Below are positions 7,035 to 15,781 of a DNA stretch of 64,000 nucleotides, piece after piece. The stretch is from an uncultured Alistipes sp. GTDB lineage: Bacteria; Bacteroidota; Bacteroidia; Bacteroidales; Rikenellaceae. The notes below the pieces were generated by a model. It did not search any database and was not told where the DNA came from. It saw only the letters and a program-made list of their open reading frames with translations. Made by a program: the position numbers and the translations under genes. Position 1 is the stretch's first letter. Every line of letters starts with the position of its first letter. Location of the stretch: contig CAJGEC010000001.1 of the NCBI GenBank assembly GCA_904502285.1, forward strand, positions 1-64,000, written 5' to 3'.

Positions 7035-8513
7035 CTACTCCATAATGCTCTTATACCACTCGGTCTCCATCCAAAATGGGGTAAATACCTCGTTCGGAGC
7101 CGAGGTTGTGAGGCCCGAATAGACGAGTTCGTTGATTGGGTAGGTGCCTGCTCTGCCGTAGGCCGAATAGAAGGTGGGCAGGGTGAACTTCGCAACCACG
7201 CTATTGCGGATGGCGGTGTTGAACTTCGAGAGGGCGGTGCGGTCCGTGCCAGCGACATTCACCCACTCGCCGAAGTCGTAGAAGTAGTGTGGGTCCTGGC
7301 CCTCGTAGGTCTGTAGGTAGTTCTTGTCGTAATCGTAGACTGCGCTACGGAGCACCTCCTTGGTAGCCTCGGCTAAGGGCTCAAGGGTCGAGCAGTCGAT
7401 GACGGCTACGGAGCCACAGCGCGAGTCACCCACATACTCGTCGCGGTAGTAGAGGTAGTAGCTCTCGGCCGCCTTGATGTAGTTGGTTGTGCGACCCTCA
7501 TCTTCGAAGAGGTAGGGTAGGGTGCGCTCGTAGGGGAAGCCACGACCCATAATCTCGCAGGGCGAGGCGATGATGTAGTTGGCCGCGTTGCGCAAATCGT
7601 AGATAGCCTCTATGTTCGACATAAAGCAGGCGTCGAAGAGGATGTAGTCCATTGCGGTATTCGAGAGGTTGATGCCCTCGGCAATCTCGCTGATATCCAT
7701 CTGCACGTTGTACTCGCCAAAGGCACGTGTAAGCTCTGCACCTGGGGCTGGTGTGAAGGGCGAAAGACCAGCACTGAGGGTCGAGATACCAGCACTGCCG
7801 TTGAGATAACTGCGTGGTACCCAGCCCTGACCGTGGCCCGCGAAGATGATGCCATAGCGCTCGGCAGGGGCGATATCCACAATCTTGGCGATATTTTCGC
7901 CGATGGTCTCCGACGTGATGCGAGAACCGCTTAGGGAGATTGTCTCGATATCGATTTTGCGGTAGGTGCCACTCTCCGAGTCGAAGCATATCTCGCCTAT
8001 GTTGGCGGTGTACTTATCCTCCTGAAGCAGGTACATCACGCGGTTGTTGTTGCCGAGGATGCCCTTGCGGATAGCGTTTTCGGCATCCTTGAGGTTGGTG
8101 TCGAAGTAGCGCTTGAGGCTGGTGCCGAAGAAGTAGAAGATGAGTGTGTGGTTGGCTGTGGCAGGAGGTATGCTATACTGCTTGAAGCTCAGCGTAGCGC
8201 TCTTGTGGCCCGTAGCCGAAACAACTATCTCCGTGGTGCGGTTGTAGCCACCGTTGTACTCGACGTCGATCTTGATGACGCCTGGGGTGGAGGTGTCGAT
8301 GGTGAGCCACTCGGCCTCAGACGAGGCACTGACCTTAACGTGTCTATTGCATTTGGGGTCGAGCGAGTAGGGTATCTCTACGCACTGCTCGTCGTGGGTG
8401 CAACTGTACTCGGTAGCGATGTCGAGGATGTAGGTTGGCTCACCCTTGTTGATACAGCCAACAAGGAGCAACACGGGGGCAACTATGAGTAGTAGTTTGT
8501 GCAGCGTTCTCAT
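7035..8513 (-). CDS. Clostripain-family (C11) cysteine protease lipoprotein with BACON domain
   Basis: A 492-residue lipoprotein with signal MRTLHKLLLIVAPVLLLVGC (Cys 20). Residues about 30-112 look like a BACON beta-sandwich (SASSEAEWLTIDTSTPG then GHKSATLSFKQ). From about 120 onward is a peptidase C11 domain, with the catalytic His in FAGHGQGW (H227) and Cys in YILFDACFMSN (C296). Clostripains cleave after Arg or Lys and are usually secreted or surface-bound. Here the lipid anchor plus BACON suggest display on the outer membrane. It has its own -7 element. Its targets are unknown; the BACON assignment is less certain than the protease. Confidence 0.88.
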   Translation of the reverse strand: MRTLHKLLLIVAPVLLLVGCINKGEPTYILDIATEYSCTHDEQCVEIPYSLDPKCNRHVKVSASSEAEWLTIDTSTPGVIKIDVEYNGGYNRTTEIVVSATGHKSATLSFKQYSIPPATANHTLIFYFFGTSLKRYFDTNLKDAENAIRKGILGNNNRVMYLLQEDKYTANIGEICFDSESGTYRKIDIETISLSGSRITSETIGENIAKIVDIAPAERYGIIFAGHGQGWVPRSYLNGSAGISTLSAGLSPFTPAPGAELTRAFGEYNVQMDISEIAEGINLSNTAMDYILFDACFMSNIEAIYDLRNAANYIIASPCEIMGRGFPYERTLPYLFEDEGRTTNYIKAAESYYLYYRDEYVGDSRCGSVAVIDCSTLEPLAEATKEVLRSAVYDYDKNYLQTYEGQDPHYFYDFGEWVNVAGTDRTALSKFNTAIRNSVVAKFTLPTFYSAYGRAGTYPINELVYSGLTTSAPNEVFTPFWMETEWYKSIME

Positions 8514-8530
8514 TTTCGGAAATTTTGGCG

Positions 8531-8538
8531 CAAAGATA
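8531..8538 (-). promoter_or_regulatory. -7 element of C11 protease gene
   Basis: Minus-strand TATCTTTG lies 17 bases before the start codon; the -33 element is not clear. Confidence 0.45.
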
Positions 8539-8565
8539 ATAAATTATCTTATCTGCCACAATAGT

Positions 8566-9324
8566 TTATCTGTATTCGCGAGGTTTTAGGTTGTTGAACT
8601 GCCAAGTTCTGTCGCGCTTGAAGGTGACATCGTCGGGCTTGTTCCTGTAGACACGGCTATAGTCGAAGTAGTAGCCCTTGGTGTTGTCGGAGGTCTTGCG
8701 GAGCAGGGGTACGTACTCTGTCGAGCGGCTGATGATGCGAGCTTCGCCGTAGGCTAACCCCTTGGATGCGAGGAGGTCGTAGGCGTGTGAGAACATAAGG
8801 ATATGCCAGGGGGACTCCTCCTTGAGGCCCGTGCCCGATAGCTCTATGGCGTGGAGGATGCCCGTGAGATGGTCGTAGTAGAGGCGCTCACGCTCGCTGT
8901 CGCCCAGGGCTCCGTAGGCGTATGCCAACATATTGAGCACCTTGGGGTTGAAGGGGTCTAACTCCATAGCCTCCACCCCGCACTCGATGAGTCGCTGAAG
9001 TTGGTAGACCGAGGGTTGCTCAGGGTCGATACCCGCCATAATGTCGAGCATATTGCTCAGCGCCCTGTTCTCGGCAAAGGGGCGGTAGTCCTCGTCGTAG
9101 AGGAAGCCGTAGTAGAGATAGTAGTAGCCCATCTCGTCTAATGGCTCGGTGCCGTTGCGGTAGTTGAGCATTAGGTTGGTGTAGTAGTAGGGCGACGCTG
9201 TGTTGAGCGTATTGGCCAAGATATCCTCCTCTTCGGGGACTACTACGCGCTCTTGAGCCACTACGGGCATTGTCCATAGGAGCGATGCCACTGCCGTAAG
9301 GATAGTCGTTACAAACCTCTTCAT
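8566..9324 (-). CDS. DUF4919-like exported protein
   Basis: A 252-residue protein if started at MKRFVTTILTAVASLLWTM, which gives a proper Sec signal ending in VVAQ; an ATG 30 bases earlier would spoil the signal peptide. The segment SPYYYTNLMLNYRNG, then YYYLYYGFLYDEDYRPF, matches the DUF4919 pattern, and a TPR-like helical part (DPFNPKVLNMLAYAYGALGD) follows. The family is common in Bacteroidales and of unknown function; periplasmic location is expected. It follows dapA with a short gap on the same strand and is probably co-transcribed with ligA-dapA. Confidence 0.75.
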   Translation of the reverse strand: MKRFVTTILTAVASLLWTMPVVAQERVVVPEEEDILANTLNTASPYYYTNLMLNYRNGTEPLDEMGYYYLYYGFLYDEDYRPFAENRALSNMLDIMAGIDPEQPSVYQLQRLIECGVEAMELDPFNPKVLNMLAYAYGALGDSERERLYYDHLTGILHAIELSGTGLKEESPWHILMFSHAYDLLASKGLAYGEARIISRSTEYVPLLRKTSDNTKGYYFDYSRVYRNKPDDVTFKRDRTWQFNNLKPREYR

Positions 9325-9362
9325 AATCTTGTTAGATTGCCTTTTTAGAGCCAACGCACTGC

Positions 9363-10250
9363 CTATCGTAGTTGGTATCTTTGGATAGCACTTTTTGTGG
9401 CCTCGACCAACTCGTCGCTACCCTCGACCAACGGTAGGCGCACCTCGCGACGAGTGATACCCTTCAACTCGGTCATAACCTTGACACTGGTGGGGTTGCC
9501 CTCCTGAAAGATGAGGCGGAGAGGCTCTGCGAACTCCTCCATCATAGCCTCGGCCTCCGCGAAGTTACCCTCCATAGCTAAGTGGATGCAACGGCAGAAG
9601 CGCTCAGGGAAGCCATTAGCCGCTACCGAGATAACGCCCCGACCGCCACGCTTGATAAGTTCTACGGTGAGACCGTCGTCGCCCGAAAGCACAAGGAACT
9701 CCTTGGGGCAACCATCCAAGATACGTTGCATCTGGTTGATATCTCCCGAAGCCTCCTTCACCGCCACGATACGCTCTGAGTCGTGGGCAAGGCGCAGGGT
9801 GGTCTCTGCGGTCATATTCACACCCGTACGACCTGGCACGTTGTAGATGATGACGGGTACGGGAGAGGCCTCGGCAACGGCCATAAAGTGGCGGTAGATG
9901 CCCTCCTGTGAGGGTTTGTTGTAGTAGGGTACGACGCTGAGGATAGCATCGGCACCCGATAGGTCGAACGAGCGTAACTGCTCGACGAGGGCCTGAGTGT
10001 TGTTGTGGCCCATACCTGCTACGATGGGTACTCGCTTGGCGGTCTGCTTGACGATGAAGTCGAGGACCTCCTGGCGCTCCTCCAACGAGAGGGTTGCGGT
10101 CTCGGCAGTAGAGCCGAGGGCAACGATATAGTCTACTCCGCCCTCGATGACGTACTCTACCATTCGGCCAAGGGCCTCGTAATCTACCGAGTAGTTGTTG
10201 AAGGGGGTGATGAGGGCTACGCCCACTCCCTGAATCTTATTCTGTATCAT
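9363..10250 (-). CDS. dapA: 4-Hydroxy-tetrahydrodipicolinate synthase
   Basis: A 295-residue TIM-barrel aldolase condensing pyruvate with aspartate semialdehyde in the diaminopimelate/lysine pathway. The motif GSTAET is at 46-51, the catalytic Tyr in IIYNVPGRTG is about Y136, and the Schiff-base Lys in VAVKEASGD is K165. These distinguish it as DapA rather than another NAL-family aldolase. It lies 35 bases downstream of ligA and just before the DUF4919 gene on the same strand. Confidence 0.95.
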   Translation of the reverse strand: MIQNKIQGVGVALITPFNNYSVDYEALGRMVEYVIEGGVDYIVALGSTAETATLSLEERQEVLDFIVKQTAKRVPIVAGMGHNNTQALVEQLRSFDLSGADAILSVVPYYNKPSQEGIYRHFMAVAEASPVPVIIYNVPGRTGVNMTAETTLRLAHDSERIVAVKEASGDINQMQRILDGCPKEFLVLSGDDGLTVELIKRGGRGVISVAANGFPERFCRCIHLAMEGNFAEAEAMMEEFAEPLRLIFQEGNPTSVKVMTELKGITRREVRLPLVEGSDELVEATKSAIQRYQLR

Positions 10251-10285
10251 AACGCGCTATAACTCTTTAAATTAATACTCTGTGG

Positions 10286-12388
10286 TTAAAATAGTGAGCC
10301 CTGCACAGCCTCGTCGGCTTGGCGTGTGGGGCTTGTTGTGTTTGTTGTGCTTGTGGGGCTTGTGGCGGAGGTCTGCTCCGTGCTGTTGTCGGCCTCGATA
10401 AGGGCCATAAACTCGGCCTCGCTCAGTATCGTGATACCCAACTTCTCGGCCTTCTGTCGCTTGGCAGGACCCATATTTTCGCCCGCTACGATGAAGTCTA
10501 CGTTGGACGAAACGGCGGCTATGTTCTTGCCTCCGTGGCTCTCGACAAGGGCCTTCATATCGTCGCGCGAACGACCCTCGAACTTGCCCGATATGACGAT
10601 GTTCTTGCCCTGAAGGGAGCAGGAGAGGAGCTGTTTCTGCTCCACCTCGAACCGTAGCCCAGCCTCGCGCAGACGCTCGATGATATATCTGTTTTTGGCG
10701 TTGGCGAAGTATTCGGTGATGCTCTCGGCAATCTTCTGTCCCACCTCTTCAGCCTCGGCTAAGGCCTCGGTGGTGGCGTTGGCAAGGGCATCCATAGTGC
10801 CGAAGTGTGTGGCGAGGTATTTTGCTGTGGTCTCGCCCACGTAGCGGATGCCTAAGGCGAAGAGGAGTCGCTCGAAACTTACCGACTTGGACCTCTCGAC
10901 ACCCTCCAAGATATTCTTTGCCGACTTCTCGCCAAGGCGTGGCAGGGCCGAGAGGCGCAGAGCGTCGAGGTGGTAGATGTCCGAGATGTCGCCGAGCAGG
11001 CCATTCTCCCAGAGCAACTCGATGGTCTCACCGCCAAGGCCCTCGATATCCATAGCCTTGCGCTTGACGAAGTGTTCGAGGCGTCCGATAATCTGGGGTT
11101 TGCAGTTGTCGCTGTTGGGGCAGAAGTGCTTGGCCTCGCCCTCGTAGCGTATGAGTTCCGAGCCACACTCAGGGCAGTGGGTGATATACTCGAAGGGTTG
11201 TGCATCGCTCTGGCGCAGGGATAACTCCACACCCGTAATCTTAGGGATAATCTCGCCACCCTTCTCCACGTAGACCATATCGCCTAAGCGGATGTCGTGG
11301 GCGGCTATCTGGTCGGCATTATGTATCGAGGCGCGCTTGACCACCGTGCCTGCCAGTTGTACGGGGTCGAGGTTGGCAACGGGGGTGACAGCACCTGTGC
11401 GACCCACCTGGAAGTCTACGCTGAGCAACTTGGTGAGGGCCTTCTCGGCCTGGAACTTGTAGGCTACGGCCCAACGGGGCGACTTGGCAGTAGAGCCGAG
11501 GGAGCGTTGCTGGGAGTAGCTATTGACCTTGATGACGATACCATCGGTGGCGTAGGGGAGGCTCTTGCGGGCCTCGTCCCAGTGGGCGATAAACTGCTCT
11601 ATCTCTTGGCGTGAGCGACAGATGGTGGTGTGTTGCGATATCTTGAACCCCCAACTGCGGGCCTCCTCCAGACTCTCCCAGTGGGTCGTGTAGGGGAGGT
11701 TGTCGCCAGCGAGTTGGTAGAGGGTGCAGTCAAGACCTCGGTGGGCCACTACCTGCGAGGATTGTTGCTTGAGCGTTCCTGCAGCGGCATTGCGGGGGTT
11801 GGCAAAGGGTGTTTCGCCAGAGGCCTCACGCTCGGCATTGAGCCTGTCGAACGAGGCGTAGGGCATAATAATCTCGCCACGTATCTCGAACAACGAAGGG
11901 TAGCCCTCGCCCTGTAGTTTGAGGGGTACGGAACCTATGGTGCGCACATTGTTGGTGACATCGTCGCCACGACGGCCATCGCCACGGGTCACGGCACGTG
12001 CCAAGGCTCCATCTTCGTAGGTGAGCGATATGGCAGTGCCATCGAACTTCAACTCCACGACAAACTCTACCTCGCCGACCTCCTTGATGATGCGGTCTAT
12101 CCACTCGCCCAACTCCTCCGAGGAGTAGGTGTTGGCAAGCGACATCATCGGAAAGCGGTGCTCCACGCTCTGAAATTCGGTCGTGAGGTCGCTACCCACA
12201 CGCTTCGTGGGGGAGTTCTTGTCGGCCTCGTCGGGGTACAGGGCTTCGAGGCTCTGCAACTCGGCTAAGAGCCTATCGAACTCTATATCTGAGATTTCGG
12301 GGCTGTTGTCGATGTAGTAGCGTCGGTTGTGGTAGTCGAGCATCTGCTCCAACTCGCGCATCCTGGCTATGTCACGTTCCTGGGTCAT
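10286..12388 (-). CDS. ligA: NAD-dependent DNA ligase LigA
   Basis: A 700-residue enzyme sealing nicks during replication and repair using NAD. The domain order is complete: the Ia domain (YHNRRYYIDNSPEISDIEFD); the adenylation domain with active-site Lys in VELKFDG (K114); the OB fold; a four-Cys zinc finger (CPECGSEL then CPNSDNC); helix-hairpin-helix repeats; and a C-terminal BRCT domain (about 595-670). A Ser/Thr/Asn-rich tail after the BRCT domain (SATSPTSTTNTTSPT) is unusual but short. It heads a likely operon with dapA. Confidence 0.97.
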   Translation of the reverse strand: MTQERDIARMRELEQMLDYHNRRYYIDNSPEISDIEFDRLLAELQSLEALYPDEADKNSPTKRVGSDLTTEFQSVEHRFPMMSLANTYSSEELGEWIDRIIKEVGEVEFVVELKFDGTAISLTYEDGALARAVTRGDGRRGDDVTNNVRTIGSVPLKLQGEGYPSLFEIRGEIIMPYASFDRLNAEREASGETPFANPRNAAAGTLKQQSSQVVAHRGLDCTLYQLAGDNLPYTTHWESLEEARSWGFKISQHTTICRSRQEIEQFIAHWDEARKSLPYATDGIVIKVNSYSQQRSLGSTAKSPRWAVAYKFQAEKALTKLLSVDFQVGRTGAVTPVANLDPVQLAGTVVKRASIHNADQIAAHDIRLGDMVYVEKGGEIIPKITGVELSLRQSDAQPFEYITHCPECGSELIRYEGEAKHFCPNSDNCKPQIIGRLEHFVKRKAMDIEGLGGETIELLWENGLLGDISDIYHLDALRLSALPRLGEKSAKNILEGVERSKSVSFERLLFALGIRYVGETTAKYLATHFGTMDALANATTEALAEAEEVGQKIAESITEYFANAKNRYIIERLREAGLRFEVEQKQLLSCSLQGKNIVISGKFEGRSRDDMKALVESHGGKNIAAVSSNVDFIVAGENMGPAKRQKAEKLGITILSEAEFMALIEADNSTEQTSATSPTSTTNTTSPTRQADEAVQGSLF

Positions 12389-12480
12389 AAACTACTATAT
12401 ATATAATACCGTGTAAAGTTACATAATTTGTTTGGAACAACGAAGAAAAATGAAAAAAATAAAAAAAATATTGGCCTTTG

Positions 12481-12511
12481 TTTGCACATTATCAAAATGT
12501 GTTTACTTTTG
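12481..12511 (+). promoter_or_regulatory. Bacteroidetes-type promoter
   Basis: TTTG (12481-12484), 19-base spacer, TACTTTTG (12504-12511): an exact consensus match about 40 bases before the acidic small-protein gene. Confidence 0.8.
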
Positions 12512-12552
12512 CGGAAAATTTTCGAAACAACAAGTGTAATATACTTTTATTT

Positions 12553-12864
12553 ATGGCTACTGATACCAAGAGACGACTAATTACAAGTTTCCACAACTTG
12601 ACCGTTGAGCAGCAGGAGGAGGTTAAGGCCCTCTACCCATTGGGCTTTAGCGAGGTGATGACCCGTTACGACAAGCCAGATGGCTCGTTCTTCTACACCG
12701 TACCTTACGAGACCGACGACACCTACTATATGGTAAAGATTGACGTTAAGGTCGATGATGGTCAGGACGACGACGGCGATGCTTACTACGACGAGGATGA
12801 TTTGAAGGGTGCAGACGAGTATGCAGATGCTCCATCTGACGACCCTGCCGACGACGACTTCTAA
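12553..12864 (+). CDS. Conserved acidic small protein
   Basis: A 103-residue cytoplasmic protein starting MATDTKRRLITSFHNLTVEQ. An earlier in-frame start is ruled out because it would lie on or upstream of the promoter at 12481-12511. A compact N-terminal domain (about 1-75) ends in TYYMVKIDVKVDDG. An extremely acidic tail follows, rich in Asp, with runs such as DDGQDDDGDAYYDEDD. Similar proteins are, from memory, conserved in Bacteroidales without assigned function. Strong promoter, own terminator and highly optimised codons suggest good expression. Confidence 0.8.
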   Translation: MATDTKRRLITSFHNLTVEQQEEVKALYPLGFSEVMTRYDKPDGSFFYTVPYETDDTYYMVKIDVKVDDGQDDDGDAYYDEDDLKGADEYADAPSDDPADDDF

Positions 12865-12911
12865 AGAGTGGTAACGAGGGGGGAGAGCGAGTGCTAAACC
12901 ATCCAAAAAAT

Positions 12912-12948
12912 ATAGGGACTTTCCTTTAGCGGAGAGTCCCTAATTTTA
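12912..12948 (+). terminator. Intrinsic terminator
   Basis: Arms TAGGGACT (12913-12920) and AGTCCCTA (12934-12941) followed by TTTTA; between convergent genes, so it may serve both. Confidence 0.7.
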
Positions 12949-12964
12949 TCTCTATTGGTGTGGC

Positions 12965-13129
12965 CTATTCGCGTAGCAGTTCGTCGGGGGTGAGGCGCAC
13001 AACCTCGCCATCGCGCACAACGACCAAGTCGCCATTATCCTTGCGGGTGCGCTCGATAAGGCGTCGCTGGGCTAAGAGGATGCCAGCGTCGATGCGTTCC
13101 TGAAGTTCTCGAATCTCAAACTCACTCAT
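12965..13129 (-). CDS. Small partner of zeta toxin (candidate antitoxin)
   Basis: A 54-residue protein, MSEFEIRELQERIDAGILLA through VRLTPDELLRE. An amphipathic N-terminal helix is followed by a short beta segment (GDLVVVRDGEVVRLTP). Its ATG overlaps the stop of the zeta-toxin gene by 8 bases, the arrangement of translationally coupled pairs. This makes it a candidate antitoxin or accessory factor, but no sequence similarity to epsilon or PezA antitoxins is apparent and the order toxin-then-partner is the reverse of the classical one. Function is inferred only from position. Confidence 0.6.
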   Translation of the reverse strand: MSEFEIRELQERIDAGILLAQRRLIERTRKDNGDLVVVRDGEVVRLTPDELLRE

Positions 13130-13694
13130 AACTCAAAATTTTCTGATAAGCTAACGGATCTACAATCTCTTTTATTTCACTTTTCGAGCCATAAGCTATC
13201 TTTTTTACCCCTTGGGCGGTAGAGTTATCGTAGATGACCCAGTAGTCGCATATCGGAACGTAGAGCTTGGTGAGGTTGCGCATACTGCTCTCGTAGCGAC
13301 GACGGATGGTGTTGGTGGGTATGTTGTGACCACCGAGGCTCACGCGCTTAGCCACTCGCTCGATAGCCTGCTCTGGCGTAGGGAGCCAGAAGTAGAGCAA
13401 CGAGACGAAGTAACCTCGTTCGTGGGCACGGTCGATAAATTTCTGGTATGTACGTGTGGATAACGTGGTCTCAAAGGCGAAATCAGAACCCTCCTCAAGC
13501 AAGTCGTTGATACGGCGGAGCATTAGTCGGCCCGCCTCGATGGCCATACTGTCGGGATTGAAGGGCGAGAGGCCTCGTGCAATCTCGTCGGCATTGACAA
13601 ACTCGTGGCAGTGTAACAACTCTGGCAACATCGTGTACGATGCTGTGGTCTTACCTGCGCCATTGCAACCTGCTATGATGTAGAGTTTCTGCAT
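13122..13694 (-). CDS. Zeta-toxin-family P-loop kinase
   Basis: A 190-residue protein of the zeta toxin/PezT superfamily. Walker A is IIAGCNGAGKTT (7-17). The substrate-side motif FVNADEIARGL (about 32-42) and FAFETTLST (72-80) are both as expected for kinases acting on UDP-N-acetylglucosamine or similar substrates. Basic residues follow in the lid (IERVAKRVSLGGHNIPTNTIRRRY). It is expressed from its own promoter at 13737-13768, which overlaps the end of the upstream reductase gene, and it overlaps the 54-residue ORF downstream. Toxicity is not certain; many chromosomal members are uncharacterised. Confidence 0.85.
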   Translation of the reverse strand: MQKLYIIAGCNGAGKTTASYTMLPELLHCHEFVNADEIARGLSPFNPDSMAIEAGRLMLRRINDLLEEGSDFAFETTLSTRTYQKFIDRAHERGYFVSLLYFWLPTPEQAIERVAKRVSLGGHNIPTNTIRRRYESSMRNLTKLYVPICDYWVIYDNSTAQGVKKIAYGSKSEIKEIVDPLAYQKILSYE

Positions 13695-13736
13695 AGTATA
13701 AGCATAGCCCGTGGGAGGCTATGTGGCAAAGATACG

Positions 13737-13768
13737 AATTTTTGGATTAACGACCAAATTTTTACTAC
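13737..13768 (-). promoter_or_regulatory. Promoter of the zeta-toxin gene
   Basis: On the minus strand, TTTG (13768-13765), 20-base spacer and TATCTTTG (13744-13737): a full consensus match that gives the toxin pair its own transcription start about 35 bases before its ATG. Confidence 0.75.
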
Positions 13769-14751
13769 TCCTTTGGCTCGTTTCCTAAAAAGAGCATTGT
13801 GTCCACTCCGTCGGCATAGTCACTGAGGGTGGGGTATTGCGCTTGACCGAAGGGGATGGCATTGGGGAGGGGTAGGTGGCTGACAACACACTGAATACCA
13901 TCGTGTTGCGCATCGAGCCAACGCTCCACCTCGGCGATGTCGTCGTAGCGGTAGAGGGCAACCTCGGCCAACGATGTGGGGAACTCCTTGCCCTCGACTA
14001 AGAGGAAGGCGTGGTAGTCGTCGAAGGGCCTCTTCTGGATGGTGTAGAGGGCGCGACGAGAGCGTAGGTTGTTGCCGAGTTTGGGGTTGGTGGGAGGTGT
14101 GCGCGGAATATCTATCTCTGTGCCTCGTGGTGCGAAAATCAGGGATACCGAGCGACAGCCACTGCCCGAATAGAGGGTGATATCCCTCATAAGTCCCTGC
14201 AACTCCTCCACCGTCTCGGTGCCGTCGAGCACAGCCACCGAGTGGCGACTGCCACGCAACAGGGCGCGGGTCGTGGCGAAGTGGCGACGGAAGTAGTCGT
14301 TGGCCTCGTCGGAACCCGTGGCTATGGCGAGGTCGTACTGCTCCGTGGGGGCATAGGTGTAGATGGGCACTGTGGGCTCTATCTCCTTGAGTTGCGCTAC
14401 GATATACTCCATAAGGATTCTATCCTTGCTCGATGGCTTGACGTAGGCCGTGTGGCCACTGCAGAGGGTGCAGAGGAGGTCGAAGAAGCCGACTAAGGGG
14501 ATGTTGCCCGCCATAACGATAGCCACACGCTGGGGCGTGGCCGTGAGGCGGTAATGCGAGAGCCACTCCCTGAGGGCCTCCTCCCTGAGCATAGTTAAGC
14601 GGATGGCCTCTACGGCAGTGGTGATGTCCGTGGGGGTGAACCACCCATTCTGGGCCACGGCCTCTGAGATTACCCTCTGTGAGGTGGGGGTATGGCCGAA
14701 GTCGCTGAGCCTTGCTCCGAGGGTGCGAAATATCGTTACTGCATCTATCAT
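13765..14751 (-). CDS. Acyl-CoA reductase (LuxC-like)
   Basis: A 328-residue member of the LuxC/acyl-CoA reductase branch of the aldehyde dehydrogenase superfamily. The Rossmann segment VAIVMAGNIPLVGFFDLLC is at about 76-94, and the candidate catalytic Cys is in YSGSGCRS (C199). It would reduce an acyl-CoA or acyl-phosphate to the aldehyde with NAD(P)H. It is shorter than luminescent LuxC (about 480 residues), as usual for the Bacteroidales homologues. Upstream is the DUF5106 lipoprotein (8-base gap) on the same strand. The physiological substrate is unknown. Confidence 0.8.
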   Translation of the reverse strand: MIDAVTIFRTLGARLSDFGHTPTSQRVISEAVAQNGWFTPTDITTAVEAIRLTMLREEALREWLSHYRLTATPQRVAIVMAGNIPLVGFFDLLCTLCSGHTAYVKPSSKDRILMEYIVAQLKEIEPTVPIYTYAPTEQYDLAIATGSDEANDYFRRHFATTRALLRGSRHSVAVLDGTETVEELQGLMRDITLYSGSGCRSVSLIFAPRGTEIDIPRTPPTNPKLGNNLRSRRALYTIQKRPFDDYHAFLLVEGKEFPTSLAEVALYRYDDIAEVERWLDAQHDGIQCVVSHLPLPNAIPFGQAQYPTLSDYADGVDTMLFLGNEPKE

Positions 14752-14759
14752 AGACTCAA

Positions 14760-15719
14760 TTACTTATTTGATTCCACTATGGCGATGGTGTTCTCTATCT
14801 GGGCGACACTTGTGCCATCCTTTACAAGTACTCGCTTCTTGGAATCGAGCAGGTAGAGCGAGGGTATGGCATTGAGGTTATAGAGGCTCTGGCTCGATAT
14901 TACGAGGCCGTCGTCGTAGCCCTTAATCCACCCCTGGGGCATATCGCCGAGGTGGTCGCGCCAGGCGGTGAGGTCCTCGTCGGGGTAGAGCGAGAGTATC
15001 TTGAGTGAGCCACGCTCCTGCATCTCGTTGAGTAGGGGAGAGGCGCAAATCTCCTCGGTAATCTCTCGGCACATAGGGCATCCAGGGTTGCTAAACATAA
15101 GGATTACGTAATCGGCCGTAATGGCGTGTAGGCGAGAGCGTTTGCCGTTGGCTGTGGTGTAGACGAAGTCGTTGGCGATGTGCATAATGCGGTTCTGCTT
15201 GGCAAGGGCCAAGTCGTACTGGGGGGCGATGCGGTCGTACTCGTCCAAGAGGGGCGAGGCGAGGAGTGTCTCCAAGACGGGGATGTAGTACTCGTCGTTG
15301 CGCACGGGGGAGTTGGGATCGTGGAGCACCACCTCCATAACCATAGCGAAGAAGTCGAGGGTGGGGCGGTGTGCCGAGGCGCGCGACATAAGGTTGCGTA
15401 GGAGCGAGTCGGCCTTGTGGGGAGGGATGACGGTGACGTAGTCGCTCAGGGCGAAGATGATGTCCAAGGTGTCGTACTCGGCGATGCGTTCGGGGCTGTC
15501 GAAGTCGAAATCATCCCAGTAGGTCGCCACCATATCCTCATACTCTTGGCGCGTGGTGACGGAGTAGATATCTTGGCGACTGCGCTTCATTGTGCGAGTG
15601 CCTGGGGCGTAGGTGGTCTCCTCGGAGGCTTGCTCGGTGGAGGGCTTAGGTGTTGAGCCACAGGCTGTTGCTAAGATGAGGGCAACGAGCACGAGGGCGG
15701 TGCGGAGTATATCGTTCAT
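14760..15719 (-). CDS. DUF5106/thioredoxin-like lipoprotein
   Basis: A 319-residue lipoprotein (signal MNDILRTALVLVALILATAC, Cys 20). A helical DUF5106-type N-terminal domain (about 60-185; ATYWDDFDFDSPERIAEYDTL cut short here at position 83) is followed by a thioredoxin fold. Its active site, FSNPGCPMCREI, contains the CxxC pair C214/C217. Such proteins are periplasmic thiol-disulfide oxidoreductases of the TlpA/ResA type. The redox partner is unknown. It shares a strand and probably a transcript with the acyl-CoA reductase downstream. Confidence 0.82.
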   Translation of the reverse strand: MNDILRTALVLVALILATACGSTPKPSTEQASEETTYAPGTRTMKRSRQDIYSVTTRQEYEDMVATYWDDFDFDSPERIAEYDTLDIIFALSDYVTVIPPHKADSLLRNLMSRASAHRPTLDFFAMVMEVVLHDPNSPVRNDEYYIPVLETLLASPLLDEYDRIAPQYDLALAKQNRIMHIANDFVYTTANGKRSRLHAITADYVILMFSNPGCPMCREITEEICASPLLNEMQERGSLKILSLYPDEDLTAWRDHLGDMPQGWIKGYDDGLVISSQSLYNLNAIPSLYLLDSKKRVLVKDGTSVAQIENTIAIVESNK

Positions 15720-15730
15720 AGCGTGGGGGT

Positions 15731-15770
15731 ATTAAAGAAGAGGAGTGCCCCGACTGGCGAAGCACTCCTT
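15731..15770 (-). terminator. Terminator of argS
   Basis: On the minus strand AGGAGTGC (15769-15762) pairs with GCACTCCT (15748-15741), followed by a pyrimidine-rich CTTCTTT. Confidence 0.65.
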
Positions 15771-15781
15771 TAGGGGGTTGG

